Positions 13,001-28,000 of a stretch of DNA of 64,000 nucleotides are shown one piece after another. The notes beneath the pieces were generated by a model that had not been told where the DNA came from, did no database searches, and was given only the letters and a program-made list of their open reading frames with translations. How positions within the stretch are numbered: the first letter of the stretch is position 1; every line of letters starts with the position of its first letter. The stretch lies in NCBI GenBank assembly GCA_013396915.1, contig VWZL01004592.1, forward strand, positions 409,648 to 473,647. The letters are read 5' to 3'. Position numbers and translations under genes: made by a program. The DNA is from Stercorarius parasiticus (lineage: Eukaryota; Chordata; Aves; Charadriiformes; Stercorariidae).

Positions 13001-16000
13001 TACAAAATGAGTTATTTACTTTGAAGGAATGAATCCCACAGCACTTTAAAATTTCCTGCATGAATAACTTTTCAGTCTCCCACATGTTGTGTGCCTGTTT
13101 CACAGTATGTCTGAGCTTTGGCAGAGTTAAGACAGATATATTGCAACTTTGATTTAATATAGATCTCATCCTTCAAAATCAACACTCAAAACTTTTAATG
13201 CTGCAGGGTAAGCAGAAGGAATATTCTGTAAAAGATCCAAATCGGCTGACAGATGCAGTGGTGTTACGACACACACCACAAAAAAAGCCCCCCAAGCCCC
13301 TTTTTCTGAGTACCAGAAAAACTGGAATTCTAGATTAATTGACCAGACAGAACTAAATAATTGGATCAGCTGTGAGTCACTATGCAACTTTTGTCACGGT
13401 AATGGTCATAGAGTTTCCACTGGAAAAAAAATACTCGCGATACTCCAGAAACGGGCTGATATGAAAACCTAGAGAGAAATGTCATTTAAAGTGATTTAGT
13501 CTGAATATACAGTGGTGGGAATGCAAGTTCTCAAGATTCTTTAGATCTGGCACATTTGTATGACACTAATGATTTTCTCCCATGGCTGATGGTCTTTTCC
13601 TCTCTGTACCTTTTCCTTCCCTTCTTTTTTTACCTGTGCATTCAATAAGAAAACAGAAGAAATACAGAAGCTTGCAGGAACAGATACAGGTACAACTTTG
13701 GTCTGTGAATGGCTGGCAAATACCAGTTGATTTCCTCCAAATTTGTTTTCTCTCTCAGCCTCTAATGTTCACCCCAGATTTGGCATGATAGACTTGTCTC
13801 CATATGCCCTGAGTCAAGACTTTTTCCTGAAATAATAGCTTCAAGGGAGACTTTCTGTGCTTGTACTGGCGTCCAGATGCTCTTTCACAACCGGCAAACA
13901 AGATGCAGAAGAGAAGCCTGGGGGACCTCAGTGCCCATCACTGAGGCAGACGAGATCTTCTAGATTTCCATACTGAGGGTGTTACTGTAAGATAGAACCT
14001 CAGCATTTATTTCACAGTACACCAACAGACATCCCAAATCTGGTGCAGGTGTGCTAACTGGATGTATAGCAAATTCCACACCCCATCCTTGACTTATTTC
14101 AAACAAATTCCCACTCCAGGGGGATCTAGCAGTAGATGTTGTAATGTGTCCTCAGTCATGGAGATGAGCCTTATAGCAGAAGTGCAAACCCTCACAAGGG
14201 CTCTTAGCTGCCAGAGATGTCACTGATCCGCTCCACTGATCAATGGAGAGACTTCATCACATGTAACCGGACTAATTGTTCTAGCTCCCCAGTGCCCTCC
14301 TGCCAACACAAGTCTCAAAAGGCCTGCGTAAACAATTTCAGAGGAGCTCTCACAAAATTCTCCCACGCTTCTTTACCTACCTTTGGAGGCAACAATAGTT
14401 GCCACCTACAAGTAACAGCTTCTTTATAGACTAATTTGCAATGGTTCCTCTGCAGGCATAACTAATTGCAATGGTTCCTTTACAGACTACCAACAGTCTC
14501 ACCACAATGGTACACAGTCTTTGTGCAAGAGAAATGCATACCATGTAGACTTCCAACTAGTTCATGAATTGGGATAAAACCCTTCATTGGCTATGATCTA
14601 TACTGATCTTGAGAAAAGCAATTTTATTAACTTTAGCTGGCTGGCTTTTTGCTGTGACGTAAGGGGAAATATTCCCCGAAACAGCTATATAACCCACTAC
14701 CTGCTACATTATTCAAAAGTGGACACTCACACCATGAATGTCAATGGTTCTCTGTATCTCTCCAGTGAAAACAAAGGTTTCTAAATTTATATACTTACCA
14801 ATTTCTACATAAGCTAACTCAAATACTTTGTACAAACAATCTGGTATCACTCTTAAGTACAGAAGGTAAGAAATGAAATAATTGTATTTCACAAGACACA
14901 AATAGATAGATCTATAGACTTCTTTCAAATTGTGTTGAGACTAATGTTTCTTCTGCACCATTAAGTTTGCTTGGGAATGCAAAAAGGAGAAAAAACTTCA
15001 GTGAAGATGGCTATGAGTGGTATTTAATATTAATGAGTGTATAAGCAAGAGAGATGACTCCCCCTAATTATAATGCTTTGTGATTTTAAAAGTAAATACC
15101 AGTTAACCTAAACTATTTAATAAAAATAATGAGATACTTGAAGACAAAAAACCCCAATCCACTCAGAAAAAACATGCACTTTTACCTTAAAGTAGTGTGA
15201 AGAATCATTGCATATTGCAGATTAGAGGAAATACTCAAAATATACAGAATTTGCTTATTCACATAGATGAACTTCACAGAAGGTCATTTCAACAATGGTA
15301 GTTGTATTGTTTAAACACATAAGAGGACAAAAAAAGACTCATTATACACATAAGCGCACTTTCAAATATTTTAAAAATCCTCCAGTATGATTTAGCAACC
15401 ATATTTTAATGTGTTTATTTTATAAAGGATAAAATTTATGCTACTGATTCTTACTATTTCTAGGGTCAAAATTTAACATGTGGCAATAAAACTTTTTTTT
15501 CTTTAATTTAAGAAGTTCTTATGGAACAAATGTTACATTTTAAAACTGGGTTTACCTTAGGACACTGAGAGAAAGAACTTTAAAAAAAAGTCTGTGAGAC
15601 CTTAATAGGGATAATTATTATAATTATAAATAAGAGCAAGATAAACTAAGCAACAATAAGCAGAGTAAACCAAACCTCTGTAAGTTCTTGCTTATGGTGA
15701 GATGAAGCAGTAGAAAGTGGAGTGGTAGGACCATGAGGCTGATTAAGTTCAAGCCAATGGTCTTTCAAACACACAATCCTTCATAAAACTTCTACCAAAA
15801 GTGGGTGGTAGGTTTCATTATCAGACCCTTGTGTTCAGGTTCTCACCTCCACCAGAGGAACATACAGTGCAGGTTAAGGCAAAGGGTGAAGTACGTGCAC
15901 ACATTATACCTACTGATGGAATTGCAAACTTCGCCTCCTAAAACACAGAGGCATTTCTCTATTTCTTTTTGCAGGTATTGATCCACCCCTGAGAGACCTG

Positions 16001-19000
16001 ATGCACCCTGTAAAGATCTCAGGATAGGTGGATAAAACTTTGCCAAACAGCAAATCAGAAATAAATCTACAGAAAAAGCAGTGTGCATGTATGTTAGGGG
16101 AAAAATAGCAACCAGTCCTTTGTGTGTAGTAATGTGTCTACAGAAAATAACAACATCTAAACGAACTCCTGCATGGAGAATATTCTATAGAAATTAGATT
16201 ATAAAAACTGATTGTACGCTGAAATTCTATTAATTTCTTCATCCCTTATTCATATTGCTTGGCAGTTACAAACTGATGAATACAACCACATAGCTTAATT
16301 TCCCCCCAACGTGACTCCCTCCCTTTTTTAAAATCAGCACTTACCTTGCATTTCAAAAACATAATTTCCCACTGAATATAATTATTTTCAATAAAAAACC
16401 AAACAAGCTGCAGACAAGCACCTCGCTTGTAGGAAAGAATCAAAACAACCTACAAACCCATTAAACTAATGCTAAGATTATTTTCCTACCTATTTCCATG
16501 AAGACAACCCTTGCACAGCTAGATAGCTGCACTGGCAATGGGCTAATTACTACTTCTTCCCAACTCAGTTCTTTGGGTTTTCTCAGATGATGATTATAAC
16601 CATTCTTTCTCATCATTGACTAAAATGAACACTTAGGTGTAAATTTTCATAAGTGATCCCTCATACTGACAGCTGAAACAGAGCAGCTGCAAACCCTAAT
16701 AGCCAGGCATGTAAGTGCTTATTTGCTGGCAGAAATCAGCTAGTCATTACCAACGTTTTTATTTATCATATTATAGTAGCCATCCAGAGTATGTAAGCGA
16801 GATCATGATCCCATTAGGCTAAGCCTTGTACAATAACTCATTCAAAAAACTGTCTTCCCCAAAGTAATATATAAAGTAAACAACTGAGATTGGAAATATA
16901 ATAAATTCCTACAGCTAATGCAGGCTGCTGTAGAAATAACAGCTAAGCCAGGAACTGAGTTATATTTTTGAAGTCCCGGTCCAGTGGCTCAGCCACAAAG
17001 CCTAGTCTTGCCTAGTCTTGCCACAGCCTAGTCCAGCCAAAGCCTAGTCAGCCACAAAGCCTCTAGTTATTGCCATTACTATCTCCAGTTGGTTCAAAGA
17101 GTAAAGCTGCCCCTGTGATCTGAGAGACTGGAATCAGGTGAGCTTGTGAACACCTAAAAGGTTCCTCATTCACTAAAAGCAATTGGTGCATCTTAAGTAA
17201 TTACTACTTGTAAGCAAACAGCATTTGTATGACCAAAACACTGATTAATACAGCATTTCAGGGATTCCCTTTGGAAATGACAAAAGCTTTTATCTGTGTG
17301 CTTTCTTGTTGAAGGAAAGGAAAGGAGAAATGGTGCACGAAGGGTGAGAGCCAGAGATGTGGCTTTTGCAGGTGTGGATGCATGCACTTGTTTCTGCTCG
17401 CTGACCTTAAAAGAGTAAGGGCTGGATTCTTCCCATGGGACAAAACAGTCTACCTTCAAATGCTAGAGAAGGAAGGCAGGATGCGTCTATCCTCAGACCC
17501 TCTCACAAAAATAGAAAAGCTGAGAAGTGTCCACCATCTCCCCTCTAGTCCCCGACCCCCTGGAACACACCATACCGTCAGCACATCCGCAGCTCAGGGA
17601 GTGCTCACTTCGAGATGAGCCGCATCTCCTGGCTGGACAACACCAAGTGAAGCTGGACCCCACAGAAAATCGTACATGGAAAAAGTTTGAGGGCTTCATG
17701 TCAATAAGCCCAGGCTCTAGCACAGGTATTTACTGCTCAAACATTCAACAGAGCTACGTTATCAAGGTAGTGGCTGAGGCAGCAGTAAAGAGAAGCTGAC
17801 TTCTCATCTCAGGTGGGTGCACGGCATGAGACAGCAACGTGAAAGGGAAGGCCGCTTTTTACCAAACTTACTACAAGTGGTGTGTCTATTCAGATGGTGG
17901 GCAGAGAAGGGGGACAATTATTTATTAAATGATGGGCTTACCTTATCTTGCAAGTGTTTACTGGCAGACTTGCTGCATGCATTATCTATTATTTATTTAC
18001 TTTGCTATTTCACTGGCCACGTTCATGCTGCAAAAAATGTTGTGGTCTCTGATGATCCTCTTATGGTTTCCATGCCCTGTATTGTACCGCAGCTTGGATC
18101 ACAAAATAGAAACATGATAGCGGTGCCCTTGGGGGAAGAAACCTACCTCTGTGGAACTGCTCAGGTGACAATGAGAGCAGATTCTCTCTGCTCTGTCTAA
18201 GATGACGTGAATGCACTAGACACTCCCCACTGACCCTGTCATGACCAGGAGACTTTTAAACTTGGAACTGCAATGGTGGGACCTGCCTCATAACCCTGTT
18301 CCTTTCAGGTACACTCTGTACCTGACAGCCTGAAATAGGTGGCAAGGGGAGTTTCAGCTAGGGAAGGCTGCATAAAATGTAGTGCTGAAGGCAAGAACCA
18401 CAGAACGATGCTGCAAGGCCACAAAGTCATTTTGATGTGCTCTGTGCCTGCTGCAGAATAGAGCCTGAGATGCAGAACCACAACAGTGCATTTGTACAGA
18501 AAACAAGTTCAGCTTCCCTTACTGGTGAATCAGCCCGTCAGACTCCCTGATATCTTAAGGTCATAAAGACATTCCCAGTCTTCACTTTCAGCACCTGACC
18601 TGGTGAAATTAAACCAAGAAAAGATAGAAGCATTACATTACCTTCCTAGTCAAGGGAGAGCTCGGCATCTCAGAGAGGTCTACCCAGAACTGATAAATGG
18701 TGAAAGCAATCAGACTTCCCTAGGGCCTAATGCAGACGGGCTGATTGTGCTTTACTGAAAATAATCCACTTGACTAAAAGTAGCTGTATTTCTGTCCCAA
18801 AATCATTACATTATATCAGTAATATGAATGTCCTTAAAACTGGCAATGCTAAATAAAACCGGAGGTCGCAGCAATTTTCCCAAGGTTTGTAATATTCCCA
18901 GGGATCTGCAGGCATTAATACAGAGAAGACTCATTAATACAGAGATTAAGATTCAACTCAAATGCTTTCCTAGCTCCTGGCAAGCACTCAAAGCCCTCAA

Positions 19001-22000
19001 AGAACATGTTCTTAAGATAGCCTTCATAGCAACCTTAACTGCTGAAGGACTTTCAGGCTGGCTACACAAAAGAAACAACAGAAATACTTCCTAAAGAAAT
19101 TAGCTTGCATTTGACATTAAATGCTTTCTGCATCCAGAAAAGCAAATGTCAAAACAAACAGTGATGCTCCACGCACCGAAATAAGGACATGAAGAGATTA
19201 ATCCAGGCCAAATCAGAGCAGTGGTTCTCTGACTGCATGTGTAAGTACAACCTAGAGCAAGAGCACTCTGATCCCTCATGAAACACTGTAAGCAACTACT
19301 GTAATACAAATAAACCATCTGTTAACAAACATTTGCATCTTTAATGCAAACTAAGTAACAGAATTGATTTTAGAAAATATTTTTGGATTTTATCTATCAT
19401 AAAAGGAATGCTGATCCTTGTTGCACAAAACTCGTTCCATTTATGTGTAGTACCTATATTATATACACAAGACATTGTAATCCAGTAATTGCAAAAAATT
19501 AGAAATGACAGTCAGAAGAAAAAGCAAACTGGAAAAAAAAAAAGCATGGAAAGGAGTAAGTCAAAATGACATGGAAAGAACAAATTTGGGGGAATGATGC
19601 CCCTAAATCTCTTCTGTTTGAGAGAAAATGATCCAGCAAATAGTGGGTGCCTAGACACACTCTATCAGCAAGACATCAAATTTTGGGATGATCAGTGTCA
19701 TGTCTCAGTCTTATACAAGATGGTGTAACTTGGTCCAGATCCAGCAAAGCGCTTGGACTAATGTTCAGTTTTCAGCTTGCGAGCAGTTCCACTGAAGTCA
19801 AACTTCTTGTGACTTTAAGAGGTGAGCATTTGCTTAAACTCCTTGTTGGATAAGTACCAAGGAGTAATATTGCTAAGTTCAAATTCCTAAAGATCCTGAT
19901 TCAGGTTTCAAAAATATTTTTAAACATTGGTTTAAAGCCCTTGCCCTTAATTAAGAAAGAATTAGTTTGGCTCTGGTTTCTTAAAGTCATGAAATGATCA
20001 GCAAAATCCTTTCTCAAATCACTTGGATCACATTTTCAGTTATTTTTTCACAGTCAAGAGGGCTTGAAACTTTTCAAAAAGTGTAGCCAGTCTTGTTCTT
20101 AGGAGCTGGTGTTGAAAAAAAAATAAAATAAAAAAAAAATTCTATCCTAAGACTCATAAAAGCATGAGAATTGTTGAATTTGAAGGTACTCTGCACCTTG
20201 CTCATTTGAACCGTCAGGCCAGCTGACTCATTTCCACTCTCCCATGACAACTCTCCTGACCCAAATGGACCAGAATTACTGTCCTGTTCTGGGGGAACTC
20301 GGGCAAGAGCAATTTGAGAGCTGCATGCAGTGCAGACTGCAGCAAAGAAAAGTTAACTCTATCTGGATGAAGGAGATCTGCTTTCCTTTCCCTATATCCC
20401 TCATACTTACTTTTGTACCCACATTTTGCAGTCTCTGCATTTCATCTCACTTAAATTATAATAATCTCTCTCCGTTACAAGCAGTTGCTTAAGTAGCCCT
20501 GAGAGCAGACCAGTCTTCTGCTGGCTACAATGTGTAGAGCTGAATGGGAGGAAATGAACTTCAGCTGGTGAAACAGCTTCTCTATAAACTTACAGGAACC
20601 AGTTCCTGAGATCCCTCTGTCTGATTTAAAAGCCCTTTCATAAAGGTATCTATCTAACATTTTTCAACAGATCTTTTCATTCATCCCTGAATTGAGAATA
20701 AAAGCAAACTGATAAAAAATACATAGGCTACATGCCAAAGCAGAAGTAGTAATTCATTGGCCTTGAAATATAGTTCTTTTACTGGAAACGTTACAAAGAC
20801 GAAGACCATGTGTCATCACTCCCCCCCCAAAAAGGGCTGTTTTTAACAGTCACTCTTCAGAATAGGCTCCACGTTTCATCCTCAATTATCAGTTCATAAA
20901 TTTAGAATTTCTTAGCTGCTAACAGATGGGTGAAGGTCAAAAAAACCAAGGACCTCATAAAATTAGTGCAATTTAGAAAATTAACAACAATCTGAACTAA
21001 TTTCTTTCCACTGTACACTGGATTTTCCAGAGCCGTTCCCCTTTAGCAAAGGGCCAGTAGAAAACTAAAACCCAGAAAGCCAAAAAAAGAAATTCCCTTT
21101 CAGCCGCCAAGATGGATTATCTGCAAATAAACTTGGATATATTTTTCCTTATGGATTAAATTAAATAGTTGATAATGATATCCTGCACTTATATATAGCC
21201 TTTCAAAGTTTCAAGTATTCAAAAGTAATGCAAGCTTTAGGAGGGTTGGGGAGGGACCATGAATTTATAACTGAAGTAGCTCAACCACATTCCTCATCAA
21301 AGGAATCGTAACTCCTTCAGGAACTACCAGGAAAAGCCAATATAAAAACTCACCGACCTAGCAAGCCTTGCTCTCCCATAGAAAATTGTAATACATGAGT
21401 ACCTTAATTCCTCACTGCCAGAACATCCCTCCTTTGATTTCTATTGAACGGTGAATGGCACTGCGCACCTCAGCATCCTCGCAACTTAAGTTCCTATGTG
21501 AGGCTGACGGGAGATAATGTTTCAAAAAACATCAGTAACTAAAGTCTGGATCATAAATCCTTATTTTGACATCTCCCTGTATGCAGTTTACTATCAAGAG
21601 AATTCTTCTCCCATTTTCAAACTGAAAAAAGATGTTTTAATTTAATTTCATTCTAAAATAATTAGGAAATTCTGCTCCACAAGACAGAACAGACAGAAAT
21701 AAAGTGACAAAAAGCAAGTTTCCTATCTTACTACCCACTCACGCATACACGCTGACAGTCTTTTGTTCAAAATGGTTCACCATAATACATTTTTTTCACA
21801 TAATATAACATGAAAAGAATGCTTTCAACATCCCAAGTATATATGAAACATCCTCTGTCTTTTGCCTGTTTTTCTGTCCTTACCTTCTTTTCAGTAAACA
21901 AACCAATCTTCCAGTCTGTCCTTATGAGACATTTCCTGTTATCTGCTGCTCATTTTCAAATTACAACCACAATGATTCTGACCTTATGGCTGAGAAAATC

Positions 22001-25000
22001 CATGGGAATTACCTTTAGTGAAAGGAATAACATTTTTTCTATCATCCTCAAAAACCTCAGTTGCAAGGGTTTGGTCGAATACAACAAAACAATCACTTTT
22101 TTGACAGAATTCAAACATCAACAAGTTTAATTCAGAAATAAGATGTCTAAACATTTTTTAGTAAATGGCAACAGCCCGCTAGAATGGAAGCAGCTATGTT
22201 ACATTAGCTAGAGCAGACATCGCTACTGCCGGACAGCAATGTTGCTGTAATGGGCATTAAATTGACATGATGCAGACATCCAAAAATAAAGTTCAAGTAC
22301 TCGGGCTGTGCTTCCATGGGCTGTGCCCTTAAGTGATCTGTGTTTATCAATGACAGATTGTTGAAGATGGGAATTAATAAAGGAAAGCTACTGCTGTACT
22401 ATACTGACCGAGTTCTGGTCTGGGAGAGCTAACAGTCCTCTCTTCCTTTACCTATTCCCCAACAATCGCATTTAACTGGCACACAGAAAGCACACTCATT
22501 TAAAGGAGGAGCAGGTAGCTTTTCCGGGGGTTTGTGTGCCTGGGAAGCATCACAATATTAGACTTGATATCCAAGCCAAAACTTCTTTACATCATAGTTG
22601 ATCAAAACAAAACTCAAGTTGAGACCATATGTTACCTGAATCAAGGACCAAAAGGATGCCAGGTCACAGAAAATGGTTTGACAAAGCTTTTCAGGACAGA
22701 AGTTAGAGCCTCAGAATACAAAAGGTTGTGCAAAATCCTACTAAAGCCATAAGTCAAATAAACTAAACAATTTAGTTTTCCCAAACTGCATCCTGTATTC
22801 AATACCAACAGAACTGTTCAAAACATTTCCATTGACACATTTTAAGAGAATATGGCTTTTTGACCAAACCCACCCCTTTTGAATTTTTTTCAATAAAGTG
22901 TCATTTGATATTGTCAAAACTATATTTTTTTTTCACTGACTACTTACTTCTCCATTGCAATAATGGAGAAATTTCATGCTTATGACAGTGTCTGGTTGCC
23001 ATTAAAATAATTGCAGCAATGTAGAATCACCACTTTTCCATGTTATGGACTAGAGGTGGAAAAAAAAATTAGACTGCAAATTTCTCTCTCTCTCATCTCA
23101 TCACCAGAACAAGGAAAAATAAGATCAAAGTGTGACAACTGAAGTTCATTAGCTACTTTAGTGATGATGCATGAGACCAAGAAGGATTTATTGCCGTTTC
23201 CCTTCAGGGAACATGTTCTCTTTAACAAGAATTAGCAAAATCACTATTTTTTTCCCCCCACAAATTTAGCAGATAGCCATACAAAGCCAAAACCAGTCCT
23301 GTTTAACATGAAGATGTCCTTTTACACAGCTCTTTACTAATATGAACCATACTTTTCCATTATGCATTAATTACTGAGGATAATACAGATAACAGCACAG
23401 GAGAGAGAAGACTGCTCTGCCCCCTCTTTGCGATGATTTTCACTTCTAGCTTCCCAACCTGCCAACTCCCCAGTTCTCTGGGAGAAAATATGTGATGCTT
23501 TCACAGAGCTCAGCAAACCAGGGACATGCAGTCTTCATAGCAGCTCTCATAAACCCAACTTCATTGACTTCAATAAAGCCAAAGTGATTTTCATCAGCTG
23601 AGGAACTGGTCTGACCTGTATAGAACAGGCTACTGTGCAGAATAAAAGCCCAAAGGCTGAAACACTCTGAAATCCAAGTGCCTAGACATAGATAAGAGGG
23701 GAATTTCTAGCTCCTTTTGAATTTGCAACAAATTTCCATGGACTTCAGCATGGCAGGAACTTCCCTGGTGGGAGACTGGGGCTAATTCATTGGCATCATT
23801 GCAGCTACAGTGATTTATTCCAGCTCAGGTCCTCTCCCTAAACTTATGTGGTTGCGGAGCATATATTCATGACCTAATCCATTATCACGGCATGGGTAAA
23901 TGGAAGAAATGAAAGCAGCACAAATGAAGATTTTATCACTTAAATAAAATTGAGGGCTGTTATTCTTTATGTTTATTTCAGTTATCATTCATTTCTTACC
24001 TCACAGACACAAGCAAGCTATTGTTCAACTTCAGTTCTCTCAGATTAGGTAGATAGGCACCTATGGGAAACAGAATAAAGAATCTTTTTGCAGACCTGGG
24101 AGTAGAGTAAAGGAAACTTCTGACAATTACAAGTTGAAGCATCTAATTTTACATGCATTTCCTACCTGTTTCTGCCAGATCTGCGCTGGACCTCTTCTAA
24201 GAAAATTAATGAGATTATTTCACTCAAAAAATATTTCACCCTTTGCATTTTTGCAACATATATGTATTGTCTACATATAATTTTTGGAAGCCCTCTCTGA
24301 CAATTCTGATAGAGCACCTTTCCAGACAGACAACAACAGAAACTGGCTTGATGGGTGACTGTTTTCTTTGGTCTGATTCCCAAACCTTATTGACTATTAA
24401 CTGAGTGACACTCTGAGGAGGTAAGGGATGCTTTAGAGTATAGCATTCCATGACCTCTGATTTCTACATAATGCTCTTGCTTCTCTCCCCAGAAATCTTT
24501 TTCTACCTATTTAATGGCAAGTAGTGATGGACTTATTGGATATACAGATAAATAACACATGTTCAAAATGTAATTTTGAGTCAAACAACAAAAGCATAAT
24601 TTCCTATGTCACAACACCATCTTTTATAGTTCAGAGGTCCCCAAATGCTACTTACGTTTTGCTAGGCATTGCCTTTTCCTTTTAATTTCTGGATGTGATC
24701 CATTACTTACTATTCAATTGTACAAGTTTCTTATCTATGAAAACCTCAGTACTCAGTACTTATTATTACTTTGATTAATGCTTTTTTCTATTCCCAAGAG
24801 ACATTTGCCTTTTTGGTTGCTTCTAAAGGTATCTCTGAACCAAAATCACAGACCAAATCTCTCCAAGCTACAGAATAATCTGTATATAAGCTCAAGTCCC
24901 AGGAAACTTTTACTATTAATAACAGCAAACTTTTCCCTGTTCCCACTAGCAGACTCTACCCATGGCTGGTGAGCGTTCTCCAGTATAACATGCAATCATA

Positions 25001-28000
25001 TAGAGGTAATATCAATTTTAGACAAACTGGATCTTTTCTAAAAGATTAAAATCTGTTCTCAGAAAATATTTTTATGAGTCCTCCGAGTAATCTCTCTCTG
25101 GCAAGGGTGATTTAGCAGTGTGCAGAAGGACATCATTCCAGCTCTTTGCAAAGGATCAAAAGAAAAAAAGAAAAAAAAAAGAAAAAGGGAGTGGAAGGGA
25201 GTGGGATCTCAAAGGCAAACAAAGGAGATCATGTTGTTCATCCCATTTCCCCAAACAGAACAAGAATGTTTATGGCAAAAACATTTTAGTAAATCATGTT
25301 TTAGTAGAAGCACTATCTATACTAATGCTATTTGGGAGTGATTATAATCCACATATTGATCATGCTATACTGCAAATGTTTAACTTCATGTCTTTTCAAA
25401 GCTCTTTAGAAAATATTAAAAATTCAAAACACATTGTGTAATTTTTTTAGCCTTATTTTTTAATCATTTTCTGTAATTCATAAAAATTGTAGTTCAAATT
25501 ATAACACACCATCCTCATCCTGCAGGGTATACTTTCTCACGTCAAACCAGTTTTATAAAGTATGGCAACAAAATAATTTGGAATCCCGACAGAGGAGATA
25601 CTAGGATCTCTGTTAATTATTCACAGCAGTCATACTAGCTACTGAGCAAAGACTTCCTCAGATATAATCCATGCACTAAGAAATGCGCCCCCCCAGAAAA
25701 AAATCAAAATCTAGATTAAAAAAGAACTGCTATCCTGTTTCTGATGAGAAACCTGAAGCACAGAGAGATGAAATGACTTCCCCCAAAGTGGTAAAGGAAA
25801 AAAGAAGGATGCAGTAGCCTCTCCAGTCCCAGCACAGCAGCGGGTAATAGCCTTGCCACAGATTCAATCAGAGAGGTTAGAGGGTTACCAAGCAAAGGCT
25901 ATTGCAAAGCATTACAAAGCAAATGGGTTTTAAAAACTAGTATTAAGCAGAAGATTTGAATGAGAAGTCAAGAAGACTAGCTCAGGAGAAATGGAGACAC
26001 TTGCTCAAGAAAAAGCTTTCCACTGAATGCATTTAGGGTTGGTTCAGAAAAAAAAAACCTCTTAAAGGATTCAAAGAGGCAGAGTGACAGGCTGACAATA
26101 CGATTTTCACATCTGGTTATTTCATTACTGTAACCCAATCCTCCATCTCAGACATTTTATTGTATTTTGGCACAATCTATCCCTGGGAACTTACAGAATG
26201 TTAAGCTCTGATGTGCTGTTTACCAGACTGAAATAAATGTATACTATGTGCAGTGGTGCAAAATTCTGCCAATAAGACTTTTGCAATGTGTTTCTCCAAT
26301 TCTGCAGGTTCTTCCCTCCTTTAAGTTTTATATTCTATATGTAATTGTTCTTTGGTGCTAAGAATTCATTATCCACTTGATTTTGCTGGTTTTTATAGTC
26401 CTTATTCCTTATATATAGATTGGAGACTGGAAGATCAAGTTAGGAAGAGAAAATTGTAAAATGAAGATGACAAAATAAGAGATCTATCCAAATGTAACAA
26501 CATACTTCTAATTGTCTTAATTTTAACCCTCATGGCATCTTTCCTGAGAGCAAGGATGCAATTTATTTTTATAGTAACATAAAAATTCTCTAAGATATCA
26601 ACAATATTAACTTCTAATATTAATCTTAGAAGTACAAACAATATATTCCTCATCCTGAAACTGCCTTCATACCGTATAATTTTGATTTTTAAAAACAAGA
26701 ATGGTCCAGAAAAATGCTGATGACTGCAGTACAAGGCTGAGAATTCAGAACGGTGAGCAATATTATCTCATCTGTCTACGATTCCCTTTCACTAAACACC
26801 CTTTTTGTTATATGGCTGTGAAATTACTAACCACCAACAATGTACTAGTGTTAAAACTATTCTACTGTACTACCCCAGTGGAACAAAACTAAATGAAGAG
26901 CAGAAAGAAAACAAAGTTTAAGGTAGGTGTAGGTGAATAAAAGTGATACATGCACGCTCAATAACATTGCCTTAAGTGCTGGGTACTTAACCAGCGTAGC
27001 AACACAGATGTCTTTCTCAGCTGCCTTGGTACAGCAGGTGACATTTAGAAAACCAACTAGGAGCAAGGAGAAAACAGGAAAGATGCTGGTTTTATTATAT
27101 TCTACAAGCTACAACACTTATATTTATAATACTCATTGTTTACATTACAATGTATTCTTGAGGTAGCATCATATATTTTGTTTTTCTATTATTAACAAAA
27201 AATCACCGTGGCTTGACTTTATGCCTTCTGGGATACAGACTAGTGAAAAACATACACAAAAGAAATTACTGACAAATACTTGTGTTGGCATCAGGCAACC
27301 TACGTCTTTTGTTGATCCTGCAGTACAAAAGAGACACAGGCTATACTCTTCTAGCAAGAGCAACCTGTTACATAAATTAAACAGGCTATTTAATTCACTT
27401 AAGCTGTATTTGATCAAGTAAGATACATCACCTTGATTTTATTTCCACACATGTTCTAAATGTGCATTTTTTGCACGTTTCTGGGGTGAACTGGGCAATG
27501 CAATTGGACGTAAGACCAGAGCACTTGCAGGTAAACCCAAGCTAGCTGGAGTCTAGCTACCTGAGATGAGAATCTCCCAAAAAACCACATCAGTACAGGG
27601 TTCAACATAAGCTCGCTGCCCCAGTACGTACTTGTGACTCCTGGAGAACCTGCCCAAGCCCTGCTGCAGTGGGTGCTGTGGCACCTTCTCAGTGAGGCTT
27701 GTCAGCACCAGCTAAACCAAGGCCAGCTGTGGGCAGGGACACAAATGGGGGCTCACGTCTCCAGCTTCCACACTGGTTTCCTGACCATGCAAGCACCTGC
27801 TGCTGTGGTGCTGGCTGCCGACAAACATCTCCCAGCTTTGTAACAGGAATACCAACAAATAGAGCAAGAGGAAAGAGATGACCCCAACTGAAAAATAACG
27901 TGTGCCTACTTCTGAACCTTTAGCAGAGCTTATCCTTGATAAAACGCGTGCAAGAGAAGCAGCAGTCTCCAGACATGTAATCAACTTAGCCTGGCCACCA

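Larger units (their letters stand above)
4594..23999 (-). other. LRRC56 intron between coding exons 3 and 4 (19.4 kb)
   Basis: This is the largest intron of the gene in the window. It holds one CR1 3' end (5503-5650), a 584-bp CR1 copy (11750-12333), a perfect 12-bp hairpin (12689-12716), a local duplication at 14430-14490, a degenerate tandem repeat at 16989-17065 and short A/T runs. Open frames of up to about 127 codons occur on both strands, but none resembles a protein I recognise and none has a convincing exon structure. Confidence 0.8.

Noticed and set aside
17817..18200. 127-codon plus-strand open frame
   Set aside because: Not recognised, no supporting promoter or splice context, length within chance expectation.
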